64,000 nucleotides of DNA from Aldehydirespirator sp965221185 (GCA_965221185.1 OZ244866.1:2356001-2420000); one strand, 5' to 3'; shown: positions 8,369 through 17,377, counted from the stretch's first letter. A program made the numbers and translations. Notes: a model not told the origin generated them from the sequence alone.

Positions 8369-9975
8369 GCACCGCCGTCGAGGCCCCGCCCGCACGCTCC
8401 AAAGGCGGCCTCGGCATGCGCCTGCCGTCGTGGGCGCTGAGCACGCTAGTTGCGATCGGGGTGGTCGTGCTGTGGGAACTGGCCGCTCGTACCCTGTATG
8501 CCGGCTCCTACCGCCTATCGCCACCGTCAGCCGTTGTTACGCAGCTCGCCGAGAACCGCAGCCTCTACGGCCGCAACCTGTGGCACACCTCGTGGAACGC
8601 GGCATGGGGGTTCCTGTGGGGGAACCTGGCCGCCATCGCTCTGGCCGGGTTGGCCTCACTCGTGCCCCTCCTGCGCCGAAGCATCGGCGCAGCGAGCCTC
8701 ATCACGTTCTGCGTGCCCGTCGTCGCGCTGGCGCCGATCCTGCGGGTGATCACCGGCCCGGGCAACGGCACGCCGATCGCCCTGTCCGCCGTGGCCGTGT
8801 TCTTCACCACCTACGTCGCCGCCCTGCTCGGCTTCGACTCTGCCCCGGGTAGCGCCCTGGATGTGGTCCGCTCCCTGGGGCAGGGCCGATCCGCGGCCTT
8901 TCGCGCCGTGCGCATCCGAGCCTCGGTGCCGGCCATGTTCGCTGGCCTGCAGATCGCCGCGCCAGCCGCCTTCCTCGGCGCCCTGGTCGGTGAGCTGACC
9001 GGCGCCAGCCGAGGCCTGGGAGTCCTCACGATCCGGGCCCTGGGCGCCCTCAACACCGACCGGGTGTGGGCGATCGCGGTGCTGTCCACCGTGGTGTCGT
9101 CGGGCGCCTACCTGGCAGTTGGCGCGCTCGGAAGGCTCCTGTGCCCGTGGGCGCCCGCACTCGACGTGGGCGCCGCCCCGGCCGCCCGGCACGAGCCCGG
9201 CCTCCTCAACCGTCTGAGCGCGCTACTGGCGCCAATCGCCGCTGTAATCGTGCTCTGGTACGGGTTCTTCTTGACCTTCAACCTCAACCCCTACTTCGCC
9301 AAGACGCCCTTCGACGTGTGGACCGAGCTGTTCACGCACGAGGAGGCGGCGATGATGCGGTCCCACGTGTTCTCCGCGCTGGGAACCACGGTGCGGACCA
9401 CGGCGCTGGGGTTCCTGATCGGGCTGATCACGGCAGTGGCCCTGGCCGTGGTGTTCGTCCTGGTGCCGTGGCTGGAGCGATCCATCATGCCGGTAGCGGT
9501 CTCGTTGCGAGCCATCCCCATCATCTGCACCGCGCCGCTGATCATCCTGATCCTCGGCCGCGGAATCGTCGCCTCGGCCGCAATAGTGGCCGTCATGTCG
9601 TTCTTTCCCACCCTGGTGAACTGCGTCGGCGCCATGCGGCGGACCCCGGTGGGGATACTCGATGTGCTCAAGTCCTACGATGCCCGTCCCGCGGCGTATG
9701 TGCGCAACGCCTACCTGCCCTCCGCCGTGCCGGCCCTGCTCGCATCGGCACGGATAGCTGTGCCCACTTCGCTGCTGGGCGCCATCGTCGTTGAGTGGCT
9801 GGCCACCGGCGAGGGCATGGGCAGCGTGATAGTCATCGCCGCCAGCACCGCGCGCTACGACGTGCTGTGGGTGTCGGTGACGGTGCTGACCTTCGTAGCG
9901 GTCATCGGCTACTGGCTGGTGGCCACGCTGGAGCTCCGAACCCTCGAACGCATGGCGCCGGGGACATCGAGATGA
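8365..9975 (+). CDS. Fused double ABC permease (two BPD_transp_1 domains)
   Basis: A 536-residue protein that is two SsuC/TauC-like permeases joined head to tail. Each half has about six membrane helices and ends in its own EAA-type coupling loop: RAVRIRASVPAMFAGLQIAA in the first half and RNAYLPSAVPALLASARIAV in the second. Importers of this class normally assemble a permease homodimer; fusion lets the two halves diverge and gives one protein per transporter. TTG 8365 overlaps the ATPase stop (TTGA), and the stop overlaps the next ATG (ATGA). Substrate not known. Confidence 0.9.
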   Translation: MSTAVEAPPARSKGGLGMRLPSWALSTLVAIGVVVLWELAARTLYAGSYRLSPPSAVVTQLAENRSLYGRNLWHTSWNAAWGFLWGNLAAIALAGLASLVPLLRRSIGAASLITFCVPVVALAPILRVITGPGNGTPIALSAVAVFFTTYVAALLGFDSAPGSALDVVRSLGQGRSAAFRAVRIRASVPAMFAGLQIAAPAAFLGALVGELTGASRGLGVLTIRALGALNTDRVWAIAVLSTVVSSGAYLAVGALGRLLCPWAPALDVGAAPAARHEPGLLNRLSALLAPIAAVIVLWYGFFLTFNLNPYFAKTPFDVWTELFTHEEAAMMRSHVFSALGTTVRTTALGFLIGLITAVALAVVFVLVPWLERSIMPVAVSLRAIPIICTAPLIILILGRGIVASAAIVAVMSFFPTLVNCVGAMRRTPVGILDVLKSYDARPAAYVRNAYLPSAVPALLASARIAVPTSLLGAIVVEWLATGEGMGSVIVIAASTARYDVLWVSVTVLTFVAVIGYWLVATLELRTLERMAPGTSR

Positions 9976-10571
9976 CCGTCGCGGCGGCGGGCGGGCCGCG
10001 TGACGCCATTGCCGCGACCTCGGAGGTCGCGGCTGCTCAGGCCGCGGTGCTGGCCCGCTACGACGAACTGGCCAGGCTGCTCGCCGGGATGGACGCCCGC
10101 CCCCAGGCCGATCCGGACCTGTCTGCCGCGGCCGCGGCCGCGCTGCTGCACGAGGCCCGGCTGCTGGACGCCGGCCGCTTCGAGGACTGGCTGGCCGGCT
10201 GGACCGATGACGCCGTGCTGTGGGTGCCACTGTCGCGGACCGCACACCCCGGCGCCGACCAGTCCCTGCTCCTGGACGACCGGCGCCGTCTGGCCGAGCG
10301 TGTCGAGTGGCACCGCGACCCGTCGGCGTGGGGCCAGCAGCCGCCGTCGCTCACCACCCGCGTCGTCGGCGGTGTCGAGGCGTGGGCCGCGACCACCGGT
10401 CTCGTCACCCGGTCCACCCTGCTGATCGATGAGCACCGCCACGGCCGCCACCAGCAGCTCGCCGGGTGCCAGATCCACGAGCTCGTCGGCGACGACCTCC
10501 GCCGCCGCACCAAGATTCTTGTCGTGCCCGCGCTGGGCACCGGCGTACGCAATCCGAGCTTCCTGCTGTAG
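9972..10571 (+). CDS. Aromatic-ring-hydroxylating dioxygenase beta subunit
   Basis: A 199-residue SnoaL/NTF2-fold protein typical of the small structural subunit of Rieske ring-hydroxylating dioxygenases. LLHEARLLDAGRFEDWLAGW and the end segment RRRTKILVVPAL are family-like, and the usual length is 160-200 residues. ATG 9972 overlaps the permease stop; the longer open frame upstream is antiparallel noise within the permease. The alpha subunit begins 10 bp after its stop. No ferredoxin or reductase gene is in the operon, so electron transfer partners must be encoded elsewhere. Confidence 0.82.
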   Translation: MTVAAAGGPRDAIAATSEVAAAQAAVLARYDELARLLAGMDARPQADPDLSAAAAAALLHEARLLDAGRFEDWLAGWTDDAVLWVPLSRTAHPGADQSLLLDDRRRLAERVEWHRDPSAWGQQPPSLTTRVVGGVEAWAATTGLVTRSTLLIDEHRHGRHQQLAGCQIHELVGDDLRRRTKILVVPALGTGVRNPSFLL

Positions 10572-10581
10572 GGGTGTTGCC

Positions 10582-11862
10582 GTGACCGCCACCGACTTCG
10601 ATCCGTCCCCTCCCGACTTCGGCCAGTTGGTGCAGCCCCACCGGGTGCACCGCCGCATCTACACCGACCCGCGGATCTTCGAGATGGAGATGACCCGGGT
10701 GTTCGCGGCTTCGTGGTGCTATGTGGGCCATGAGAGCGAGATCCCCGGCCCCGGCGACTACCGCACAACCACGCTGGGCCTGCGGCCGGTGCTGATGACC
10801 AGGGGCCGCGACGGCGCGGTGAACGTGCTCCTGAACCGGTGCGCGCACCGGGGCACAGTGCTGGCCGCGGAGGACCGGGGCACGGCCAAGCGCTTCGTGT
10901 GCCCCTACCACGGCTGGACTTACGCACCCGACGGGCAGCTCGTGGCCATCCCGTTCCCTGCCGACCATCCCGTCGAGGACTACTCGACGCTCTCGCTGGG
11001 GCGGCTGGAGACAGCCAGCTACCGGGGCTTCGTGTTCGCCACCCTCAACGCGGAGCCCGAGCCGCTCGACTGCTGGCTGGGCGAGGCCCGGGAGGCTCTC
11101 GACGCCATCGTCGACCGCCATCCCGGCGGCGAGATGGCGGTGATGGGCTCGCCGCAGCTCCTGGAGTTCGCCGGCAACTGGAAGCTGTCGTGGGACAACG
11201 CGGCCGACGGCCTGCACGCCACGTTCGCCCACCACTCCTACAACTCGCTGGGCGAGACCGTCGACGTTGAGACGGTGCTGGCCCGCGACCCGGGATCGAC
11301 CCCGATGGTGTCCAAGGCACTCCGCAACGGCCACATGGTGGTGGACCAGCGCCCGGGCATCCCTCAGGGGCCGTGGGCCACGATGCGCAACGTGCCGTTC
11401 CGGGAGCCTCTGGAGTCGGCGCTGGTCGATGTCGGCGCCACCGAGCTGCTCGACCTGGCCACGGGCAGCATGGTGAACCTGTCGCTGTTCCCGAACCTGA
11501 TCTTCGTCGGCAACCAGCTGCTGATGGTGGAGCCGGTGGCCGTGGACCGCACCCGCCTGCAGTTGTGGCTGACCTCCGCGCCGGGCGCGCCGCCGGAGAT
11601 CGACCTGCTGCGCCTGCGGGTTGACGAGGACTTCGTGAACTTCGGCACCCCCGACGACCTCGACATGTTCGAGCGGATCCAGCGGGGTCTGTCGATCCCG
11701 GAGATGGAGTGGATCGACATGAGCCGGGGTCTTCCCGACGACGCCGCCGACGGCGCCGACGGCACGGTCCGCGGCCCGATCACCTCCGAGGCGCCCCAGC
11801 GGCGCTATCTCGCCCACTACGCCAAGCTGATGACCGCGCCGGCGCCCACCCGCGCCCGCTGA
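10582..11862 (+). CDS. Rieske (2Fe-2S) ring-hydroxylating dioxygenase alpha subunit
   Basis: A 426-residue catalytic subunit. The Rieske cluster ligands are visible as CAHRG and CPYHGWTY (about residues 88-112). The mononuclear iron site is in the DNAADGLHATFAHH segment, giving the conserved Asp and two His. It hydroxylates or demethylates an organic ring or amine substrate using O2 and electrons from an external reductase. GTG 10582 is picked because it falls right after the beta-subunit stop and gives the normal N-terminus. The position between importer and PhyH-type dioxygenase suggests that it acts on the imported compound. Confidence 0.9.
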   Translation: MTATDFDPSPPDFGQLVQPHRVHRRIYTDPRIFEMEMTRVFAASWCYVGHESEIPGPGDYRTTTLGLRPVLMTRGRDGAVNVLLNRCAHRGTVLAAEDRGTAKRFVCPYHGWTYAPDGQLVAIPFPADHPVEDYSTLSLGRLETASYRGFVFATLNAEPEPLDCWLGEAREALDAIVDRHPGGEMAVMGSPQLLEFAGNWKLSWDNAADGLHATFAHHSYNSLGETVDVETVLARDPGSTPMVSKALRNGHMVVDQRPGIPQGPWATMRNVPFREPLESALVDVGATELLDLATGSMVNLSLFPNLIFVGNQLLMVEPVAVDRTRLQLWLTSAPGAPPEIDLLRLRVDEDFVNFGTPDDLDMFERIQRGLSIPEMEWIDMSRGLPDDAADGADGTVRGPITSEAPQRRYLAHYAKLMTAPAPTRAR

Positions 11863-11872
11863 CGTCGACACC

Positions 11873-12670
11873 GTGGCGAGCACTGAGCGCCGGGCCGCGT
11901 TCGAGGCCCGCGGCGCGGTGGTGGTGCCGGGGTTGCTGGACCGCGGCTGGTGCGAGCGGCTGCACAGAGCCATCGAGCGCTGCCAGGCCAGTCCCAGCCA
12001 GTTCTACGGGGTGCTGTCGCCTCCGGGGGAGTTGAAGGTGGACAGCGACCTGTTCCGCTGGTTCGACGATCCCGACATCGCCGAGGCGACCCACTCCTCG
12101 GCGCTGCCCGCGCTGGGCGCGGAGCTCTGCGGCGCCGAGGCCGCGGTGCTGATCGAGGACCAGTGGTTCTGCTCGGAGCCCGGCGCGGTGTCGCGCAGCC
12201 CCTGGCACCAGGACCACCCCTACTACAACCTGGACCGGCCCTTCGCCACCATCTGGGTCACCCTCGACGACGTGGCCGCCGACGCCGCTCTGCGGGTGGT
12301 GGAGGGCTCCCACGCCACCGGCATCACCTACGCGCCGATTGAGTTCTCGTCGTCGTCCATCACCATCGGTGGGGCCTCGGAGCTCGAGCCGGTGCCCGAC
12401 GTGGACGCCGACCCCGAGCGCTTCCCGGTCACCACCTGGGACCTGAGAGCCGGCGACGCGGTGGCAATCGACTCCCGGATGCTGCACTCCACCGGCGTCC
12501 GAGAGGTGGCCGACCGGCCCTTCCGGCGCCTGTCGACCCGCTACGCCCATCCCGACACCCGCTACCTCGACTTGGGCGAGCAGGCCGCGGTGTTCTGGAG
12601 GATGCTCCCCCACGGCCTCAGCACCGGCGACCCGGTGGCCAGCGAGGTCTTTCCCCTGATCGAGCCCTGA
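11873..12670 (+). CDS. Phytanoyl-CoA dioxygenase (PhyH) family protein
   Basis: A 265-residue Fe(II)/2-oxoglutarate-dependent oxygenase. The facial triad is visible as WHQDHP (His-x-Asp, about residue 110) and the distal His in SRMLHSTG near residue 205, with an arginine for 2-oxoglutarate in RRLSTRYAH. PhyH-family enzymes hydroxylate varied small molecules, not only phytanoyl-CoA. GTG 11873 lies 10 bp after the Rieske alpha stop, so this is the last gene of the importer/dioxygenase operon. Its last 112 bp, plus 5 bp beyond the stop, recur exactly at 17688-17804 on the far side of the IS cluster. Confidence 0.88.
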   Translation: MASTERRAAFEARGAVVVPGLLDRGWCERLHRAIERCQASPSQFYGVLSPPGELKVDSDLFRWFDDPDIAEATHSSALPALGAELCGAEAAVLIEDQWFCSEPGAVSRSPWHQDHPYYNLDRPFATIWVTLDDVAADAALRVVEGSHATGITYAPIEFSSSSITIGGASELEPVPDVDADPERFPVTTWDLRAGDAVAIDSRMLHSTGVREVADRPFRRLSTRYAHPDTRYLDLGEQAAVFWRMLPHGLSTGDPVASEVFPLIEP

Positions 12671-12675
12671 CCCGC
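12559..12675 (+). repeat. 117-bp perfect direct repeat, left copy
   Basis: Identical to 17688-17804 (offset 5129). It consists of the 3' end of the PhyH gene including its stop. Together the two copies enclose the whole IS-rich segment. Confidence 0.95.
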
Positions 12676-12793
12676 CGCCCCGAACGCGGAGGTTTGGAGC
12701 TGCTCGTCTCCGGGCGCCTGGCGCCAACCTGTGTTATGGCCCGTGGCCGCGCCCTCAGGGCCGGTGCGGACCTGGGTAGGGATCGGGATTCCG

Positions 12794-12970
12794 TCAGGAC
12801 CATTCGTGCAGCAGGCGGGCGAGGTGGTGGGCCAGCGCGCCCCCGCGGGGGTGATCGGCCTTGCGCACCAGCGCCACGGGCTCACACGGCCGGTCCCGGG
12901 CGAGGCGCAGCGCGACTATCGCCGCGTAGTCCGAGGCGTTCTCGGTCACCACCATCCTGGTCGGGTTTAA
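12794..12970 (-). pseudogene. Remnant of LysR-type regulator C-terminus
   Basis: About 58 residues ending in a stop read like the end of a LysR effector domain (EPVALVRKADHPRG, LAHHLARLLHEW). The frame is cut at about 12970, where the IS1380 transposase sequence begins. The rest of the regulator is absent. It may be the lost regulator of the adjacent catabolic operon; identification rests on short similarity only. The stretch 12676-12793 shows nothing recognisable. Confidence 0.4.
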
Positions 12971-12977
12971 GGGCACG

Positions 12978-14207
12978 GTGATGGCCAGGCTGGGGCTTGA
13001 GGCGCTGGTCGATGAGGCGGTGCGCCCGGCGGGGTCGGGCCGCGGGTCGGGCGCGAGGGTGCTGTCGTTGGTGGCGCCGATGCTGGTGGGCGGGTCGTTC
13101 ATCGACGACGCAGACCGGCTGCGGGCGGGCTCGGCGGCTCAGGTGCTGCCGTTTCGGGTGTTGGCGCCGTCGACTCTGGGGACGTTCCTGCGGTCCTTCA
13201 CCTTCGGACACCTTCGCCAGCTCGACCGGGCTGCTGAGCTGGCCTTGGGCCGGGCGTGGTCTGTGGGCGCGGCGCCCGACGCGGCCGAGATGACCGTGGA
13301 TCTGGACTCCACGGTCTGTGAGGTCTGGGGCAAGTCCAAAGGCGGCGCCGCCTACGGCCACACCGGGGTGCTGGGCTATCACCCGCTGGTCGCGATCAGA
13401 GACGACACCGGCGAGGTGCTGCATTCCCGCATGCGGTCGGGGTCCTCGCGGCGCGGCCACAGCCGGTTCGCGTCCGAGACCCTCGCGAGGCTGCGGCGCC
13501 TGGCGCCCGACGCGGCGGTGACGGTGCGCGCCGACGCGGGGGTCTTCTCCTATGAGCTGATCGACGCGCTCGCGGCCCGCGACGCCCGCCACTCGATCAC
13601 CGTGACACAAAACCCCAAGGTCAAAGCAGCCATAGCAGCCATCGACGAAGCCGACTGGGCGCCCATCGCCTACACCCGCGGCGGCGAGGCCCAGGTCGCT
13701 GAGACCACCATCACAACCGGCCGCCGCGACGGCCGCGGACCCCGCGAGCTGCGCCTGGTGGCGCGCCGCAGCCGCCTCACAGGCCCCCAGCGCGAGCTGT
13801 GGCCCAACTGGCGCCACCACGCCTTCGTCACCGACCGAGACGACCTCGACGCCTGCGCCGCCGACGCCTACCACCGAGCCCACGCCCGAGTCGAGCTCGC
13901 CATTCGTGACCTCAAAGACACCGGACTAAGACACTGCCCCTCGGGGCGGTTCTTCGCCAACGGCGCCTGGCTGGCCTGCGCCGCGCTCGCCCACAACCTC
14001 GCCCGCTGGACCGCCCGATTGGGCAGAATCCACCCCAGCGCACAGCTCACCGCCGCCGCCACCATCAGAAACCGGCTCCTCACAATCCCGGGCCGGCTCC
14101 TCAACCACAGCCGCCGACACAAACTCCGACTGCCCGCGCGCTGGCCATGGGCGCGCACCTTCACCACAGCCCTCGAGCACCTCCGCAACCTCCCCCTGCA
14201 AATCTGA
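12978..14207 (+). CDS. IS1380-family transposase, 5'-truncated
   Basis: A 409-residue DDE transposase. Family signatures are VLAPSTLGTFLRSFTFGH, the first catalytic Asp in MTVDLDSTVCEVWG, RADAGVF with the second, and FAVxRDD-like text with LAIRDLKDTG near the end. IS1380 transposases usually have some 40 more residues at the front; here the frame begins abruptly at GTG 12978/ATG 12981, directly against the LysR remnant, so the left end of the element is probably missing. No convincing terminal repeats were found. Activity is doubtful. Confidence 0.8.
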   Translation: MMARLGLEALVDEAVRPAGSGRGSGARVLSLVAPMLVGGSFIDDADRLRAGSAAQVLPFRVLAPSTLGTFLRSFTFGHLRQLDRAAELALGRAWSVGAAPDAAEMTVDLDSTVCEVWGKSKGGAAYGHTGVLGYHPLVAIRDDTGEVLHSRMRSGSSRRGHSRFASETLARLRRLAPDAAVTVRADAGVFSYELIDALAARDARHSITVTQNPKVKAAIAAIDEADWAPIAYTRGGEAQVAETTITTGRRDGRGPRELRLVARRSRLTGPQRELWPNWRHHAFVTDRDDLDACAADAYHRAHARVELAIRDLKDTGLRHCPSGRFFANGAWLACAALAHNLARWTARLGRIHPSAQLTAAATIRNRLLTIPGRLLNHSRRHKLRLPARWPWARTFTTALEHLRNLPLQI

Positions 14208-14384
14208 GCCCCCGCCCCGGCCCGGCGCAGCCAACAACCACCCCAAGCGCCACCAACCCGCCCAGGCCCCACAACCCCGACCCAGCGCGCCCCCCCAACG
14301 CCCCGGCCCGCCCCACACACCAACCCGGCACCAGCCAGCCTCACACCGTCACCCCTCGCAACCCCACCGGTGGATCCAGGCTTA
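14206..14384. other. T-free C-rich tract and spacer after IS1380
   Basis: From 14206 to 14340 (135 nt) the + strand contains no T and is mostly C with some A and G; the complementary strand therefore has many G runs. No gene is apparent. The remainder up to 14384 is the left flank of the IS5 insertion. Confidence 0.7.
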
Positions 14385-15344
14385 GAGCGCGCGCAAATAG
14401 GTGACCATCCACCGGTCGTCGGGTTGCCCGGAGTGGACTTCGGGTTGACCCCAACCAAACGACGACCAGGTGGAGGTGGTCCCAGCATGCTTGCTATGGA
14501 GCCGAGGGTGGTGGATGCGCTGTGGGCTGCGGTCGAGCCGCGGATCCCCGAGCGTGAGGAGCCGGTGCATCCGTTGGGGTGTCATCGGCGCAGGATTCCT
14601 GACCGGGAGGTCTTTGAGGCGATCTTGTTTCGGCTGGTGACGGGATGTTCGTGGGATGTGGCGGGCCGGCTGGGCAGAGGCTCAGAGACAACGCTGCGCA
14701 CCCGCTACCACGACTGGAACGCCCACGGCGTCTTTGACAGGGTCGCGCAGGAGGCCATCGAGGGCTATGACCGCATCGTGGGCGTCGATTTGGGCGACGC
14801 GTCGGTGGACGCATCGTTGCACAAGGCGCCCTGCGGCGGTGACGGCACCGGCAAAAGCCCAGTTGACAGGGCCAAACTGGGCTGGAAGTGGTCGCTGTTG
14901 TGCGACCGGGCGGGCATCCCGGTGGGATGGGCCGCGGATGCCGCCAACCGCAACGACTGCACCCTGGTCGGCCCCACCCTCGCCGACGCCGAGCGCCGCG
15001 GGCTGCTCGCTGACGTCGAGACGCTTCACCTCGACCGCGGCTACGCCGGGGAGCCGGTGCTGCGCACCTGCCACAGCTACGGCATCCACGACGTCGTGCG
15101 CAGCCCCAAACGACCCCGCGGCAACACCCGAGCGAGCCCAAGGCCGTGCCGCTGGGGCTGCGCTGGACCATCGAGCGCACCAACTCGTGGCTGTCGAACT
15201 TCGGGCAACTGCGCCGCAGCACCGACCGCAGCCCTCAGCCCGCCTCGGGCAACTCGCCCTGGCAATCGCCTTGATCATCATCGTCAAACTCTTCAAATGG
15301 GCCGACCGATGGAACCCCACGTAGCCGCCTATTCGCGGACGCTC
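14385..15344 (+). mobile_element. IS5-family insertion sequence with terminal repeats and TTA target duplication
   Basis: Ends are GAGCGCGCGCAAATAGGTG (14385-14403) and, reversed at 15326-15344, GAGCGTCCGCGAATAGGCG, matching at 15 of 19 positions. Both ends are flanked by TTA (14382-14384 and 15345-15347), as expected for a short target duplication. The 960-bp element carries one transposase gene, now frameshifted. Confidence 0.75.
14487..15324 (+). pseudogene. IS5-family transposase, broken by two frameshifts
   Basis: The first frame (ATG 14487 with AGGTGGAGG upstream) gives the N-terminus and the catalytic region (IVGVDLGDASVDAS, LHLDRGYAGEPVL). Around 15110-15140 the reading shifts, and the conserved RWTIERTNSWLSNFGQLRR continues in the next frame. 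Near 15240 a second shift is needed to reach LGQLALAIALIIIVKLFKW at the C-terminus. All pieces of a normal IS5 transposase are present, so the gene was intact until recently. No functional product is expected. Confidence 0.8.
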
Positions 15345-15572
15345 TTAGTCCAGACCCTTCCAGCGCCGCCGACGCGATTCCAACGACTCACCCGTCGGCC
15401 AAGTCGCGAACATCCACCAGCCAGTGAACCGCTGAATCAACACGATGCCCGGCGGTATAAGCAGAAATGCCGCTGACGGGGTGAGAGCCGGTATCGCCGC
15501 GACGGCCCCCAGAGCGAGGATGATCGCGTAGACGACAAGGGCGATCTCACCTGTCGTGAAGTTCCGGCCCAT
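15345..15572 (-). CDS. Small two-helix membrane protein
   Basis: About 75 residues with two hydrophobic helices (IALVVYAIILALGAVAAIPA and AFLLIPPGIVLIQ) and a basic tail. ATG 15572 has GGAG five bases upstream; GTG 15602 in frame is an alternative. Its TAA stop coincides with the TTA target duplication of the IS5 insertion, so the element landed exactly at the end of the gene and seems to have spared the reading frame. No family recognised. Confidence 0.5.
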   Translation of the reverse strand: MGRNFTTGEIALVVYAIILALGAVAAIPALTPSAAFLLIPPGIVLIQRFTGWWMFATWPTGESLESRRRRWKGLD

Positions 15573-15889
15573 GAATCTCCGAGTAGATACAGTCGCCGTC
15601 ACCTAATGTCTCCCTTCTCGCGCGGTCCGCAAGTACGGGACGTTACATTTCTATCAACCCGACGCTGGGCTGTCTCGTTCAAACGCTGGCCGACGAACTG
15701 GGCCCCGTCCTGGCCACGCCCCTCGCCCGGCAGCGGTGAGGGCCCTAGGTGTGACAACCGGGGACGTTGTCCCTGGGTGGATGGTGTTGGCGGGTCCGCG
15801 ATGGTTTGAGCCTCGATGTGAGGCTGTTGTCGCGTGTCATCGTTTGTTGCACAGGTTGGGGTTTGAGCCTGGACCCGGGGAGATGAGCG

Positions 15890-16198
15890 ATGGCCAAGGC
15901 GTCGAAGAAGAGTCCTGAGGAGAAGCTGCGTGTTGTGCTCAGCGTGCTGAGAGGTGAGCAGTCTGCGGTGGACGCGGGCCGTCGGGTGGGGGTGTCTGAG
16001 CAGACGGTTCACAACTGGAAGAAGCTGTTCTTGGACTCCGGGCGTGACGGCCTGGCCCAGGGCCGGCGGCGGCGCTCGGCGCGAGAGAGCGAGCTGGAGG
16101 CCGAGAACGAGGAACTGAAGGCGGCGCTGGGCGAGGCCCATGTGCAGCTGCGGGTGTGGAAGAGGGGCGCGGAGCATCTCCCCCCTTTGAGGTCCTAG
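15890..16198 (+). CDS. IS3-family transposase OrfA (HTH domain)
   Basis: A 102-residue protein with a helix-turn-helix (VDAGRRVGVSEQTVHNWKKL) followed by a leucine-zipper-like segment (ESELEAENEELKAAL), the standard OrfA design. It overlaps the integrase frame by 43 bp in the -1 register. The heptamer C_CCC_CCT at 16180-16186 sits just before the OrfA stop and is a plausible slip site for making the OrfAB fusion transposase. Confidence 0.85.
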   Translation: MAKASKKSPEEKLRVVLSVLRGEQSAVDAGRRVGVSEQTVHNWKKLFLDSGRDGLAQGRRRRSARESELEAENEELKAALGEAHVQLRVWKRGAEHLPPLRS

Positions 16199-17139
16199 AG
16201 GTGATCCGAGCCGACGCCGAGGTGAGCGTGTCGAAGTTCGCGGACCTGGTCGGTGTGCCCCGCCGCACCTACTGCTACCGGCTCGCGAAGCTGCGCCGCG
16301 GCGACCCCGCCAAGGGGCCGTGGCCCGCGCCGGTGGTGGACCGCGTCGAGCCCGCGGCAGCGAAGCTCGCTCAGCAGTACCCGGCCTGGGGGCACCGCAA
16401 GATCTGGGCGATGGGCTTCTATGAGGGCTGGGATCTGGGATCGGCCTCCAGCGTGCGGCGGGCGATGGCGCGCCGAGGGTTGTTGCAGCCAGTGGGATAT
16501 CAGGCCCAGCGCCGCCAGCTCGCCGCGGCGCGCCGAGCGGTGTTCGTCGACCCGCCGACACGGCGAAACCGGGTCTGGCAGGCCGACTTCTCCGAATTCG
16601 AGACCGCCGCACAGGGAACCTGGCAGCTCGGCGGCGTCGTCGACTACGTCTCCAAGCTGGTCCTGGCCTGCCCGGTCACCGCGACACAGACCGCGACCGA
16701 CCTGCTCGCCGCCCTCGACGCCGCCGAGCACACGGCTCAGACACTGCTGGGCCGCCCCCTCATCGAGGACTGCGTCGACGCCGTCACCGGCGAGATCGTG
16801 CCCATTGCGGTGGTGACCGACAACGGCCCGGCCATGAAATCGGTCGCCGCGGCCCGCTGGTTCGCCGCCCGGGCGCACTTCACCCACGTGCGGACCCGGC
16901 ACCGATCCCCGCACACCAACGGCGTCATCGAGCGCTGGTTCGAGGCACTGAAATACGAGCGCCTCTACCGAGAGGACATCCCCGACGGCATCGACCTCGC
17001 CGAACACATCGCCGCTTTCACGCTCGAGTACAACACGATCCGGCCCCACGAGGCCCTCCACTGGCGACGGCCCCTCGACACCCACCTGTGCGACCCGACC
17101 CTCAAACCCAACCCGCCCGAGACTGAGCAAGGAACTTGA
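16156..17139 (+). CDS. IS3-family transposase OrfB (rve integrase core)
   Basis: A 327-residue frame with the DDE catalytic core: first Asp in VWQADFSEF, second in VVTDNGPAM, and Glu in NGVIERWFEALKYERLY. The start overlaps OrfA, and production is probably by -1 frameshifting rather than from its own start. The frame is uninterrupted, so this could be the only element of the cluster still able to move. Confidence 0.85.
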   Translation: MEEGRGASPPFEVLEVIRADAEVSVSKFADLVGVPRRTYCYRLAKLRRGDPAKGPWPAPVVDRVEPAAAKLAQQYPAWGHRKIWAMGFYEGWDLGSASSVRRAMARRGLLQPVGYQAQRRQLAAARRAVFVDPPTRRNRVWQADFSEFETAAQGTWQLGGVVDYVSKLVLACPVTATQTATDLLAALDAAEHTAQTLLGRPLIEDCVDAVTGEIVPIAVVTDNGPAMKSVAAARWFAARAHFTHVRTRHRSPHTNGVIERWFEALKYERLYREDIPDGIDLAEHIAAFTLEYNTIRPHEALHWRRPLDTHLCDPTLKPNPPETEQGT

Positions 17140-17173
17140 CACGGGACACCGTCAAACGCTTGACAAACATAGG

Positions 17174-17377
17174 AGCATTGAGCGCTTCCACCGTATCCTC
17201 ATCGAGGAATGGGCCTACATCCGCGACTGGCACAACGACACCGAACGCCACAACGCCCTCAAAGGATTCATCCACCTCTACAATCACCACCGATCCCACG
17301 GAGCCCTCGACTGGAACACACCAACCGCCACCCTCAACCACCTACTCAAGGACAACCTCCCCGCGGAGCACACCTAG
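17174..17377 (+). pseudogene. C-terminal fragment of an IS481-type transposase
   Basis: The frame reads SIERFHRILIEEWAY and, later, FIHLYNHHRSHGALDW before TAG, which is the last third of an IS481-type integrase including the catalytic Glu. Nothing of the N-terminal part is present; it abuts the right end of the IS3-type element. The following stretch 17378-17562 holds no convincing gene. Confidence 0.65.

Larger units (their letters stand above)
15750..17165 (+). mobile_element. IS3-type element (approximate limits)
   Basis: Two overlapping transposase frames are enclosed by imperfect ends: TGTGACAACCGGGGACG at 15750 and, reversed at 17143-17165, a sequence starting TGTCAAGCGTTTGACGG; both run into TGTCCC. 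No clear target duplication was seen, so the limits are tentative. The stretch 15603-15749 upstream shows no gene. Confidence 0.45.

Noticed and set aside
10405..11973. Long minus-strand frame of 522 codons opposite the Rieske alpha gene
   Set aside because: Typical antisense open frame of high-GC DNA; the composition is His/Arg/Gly/Val-rich without any domain.
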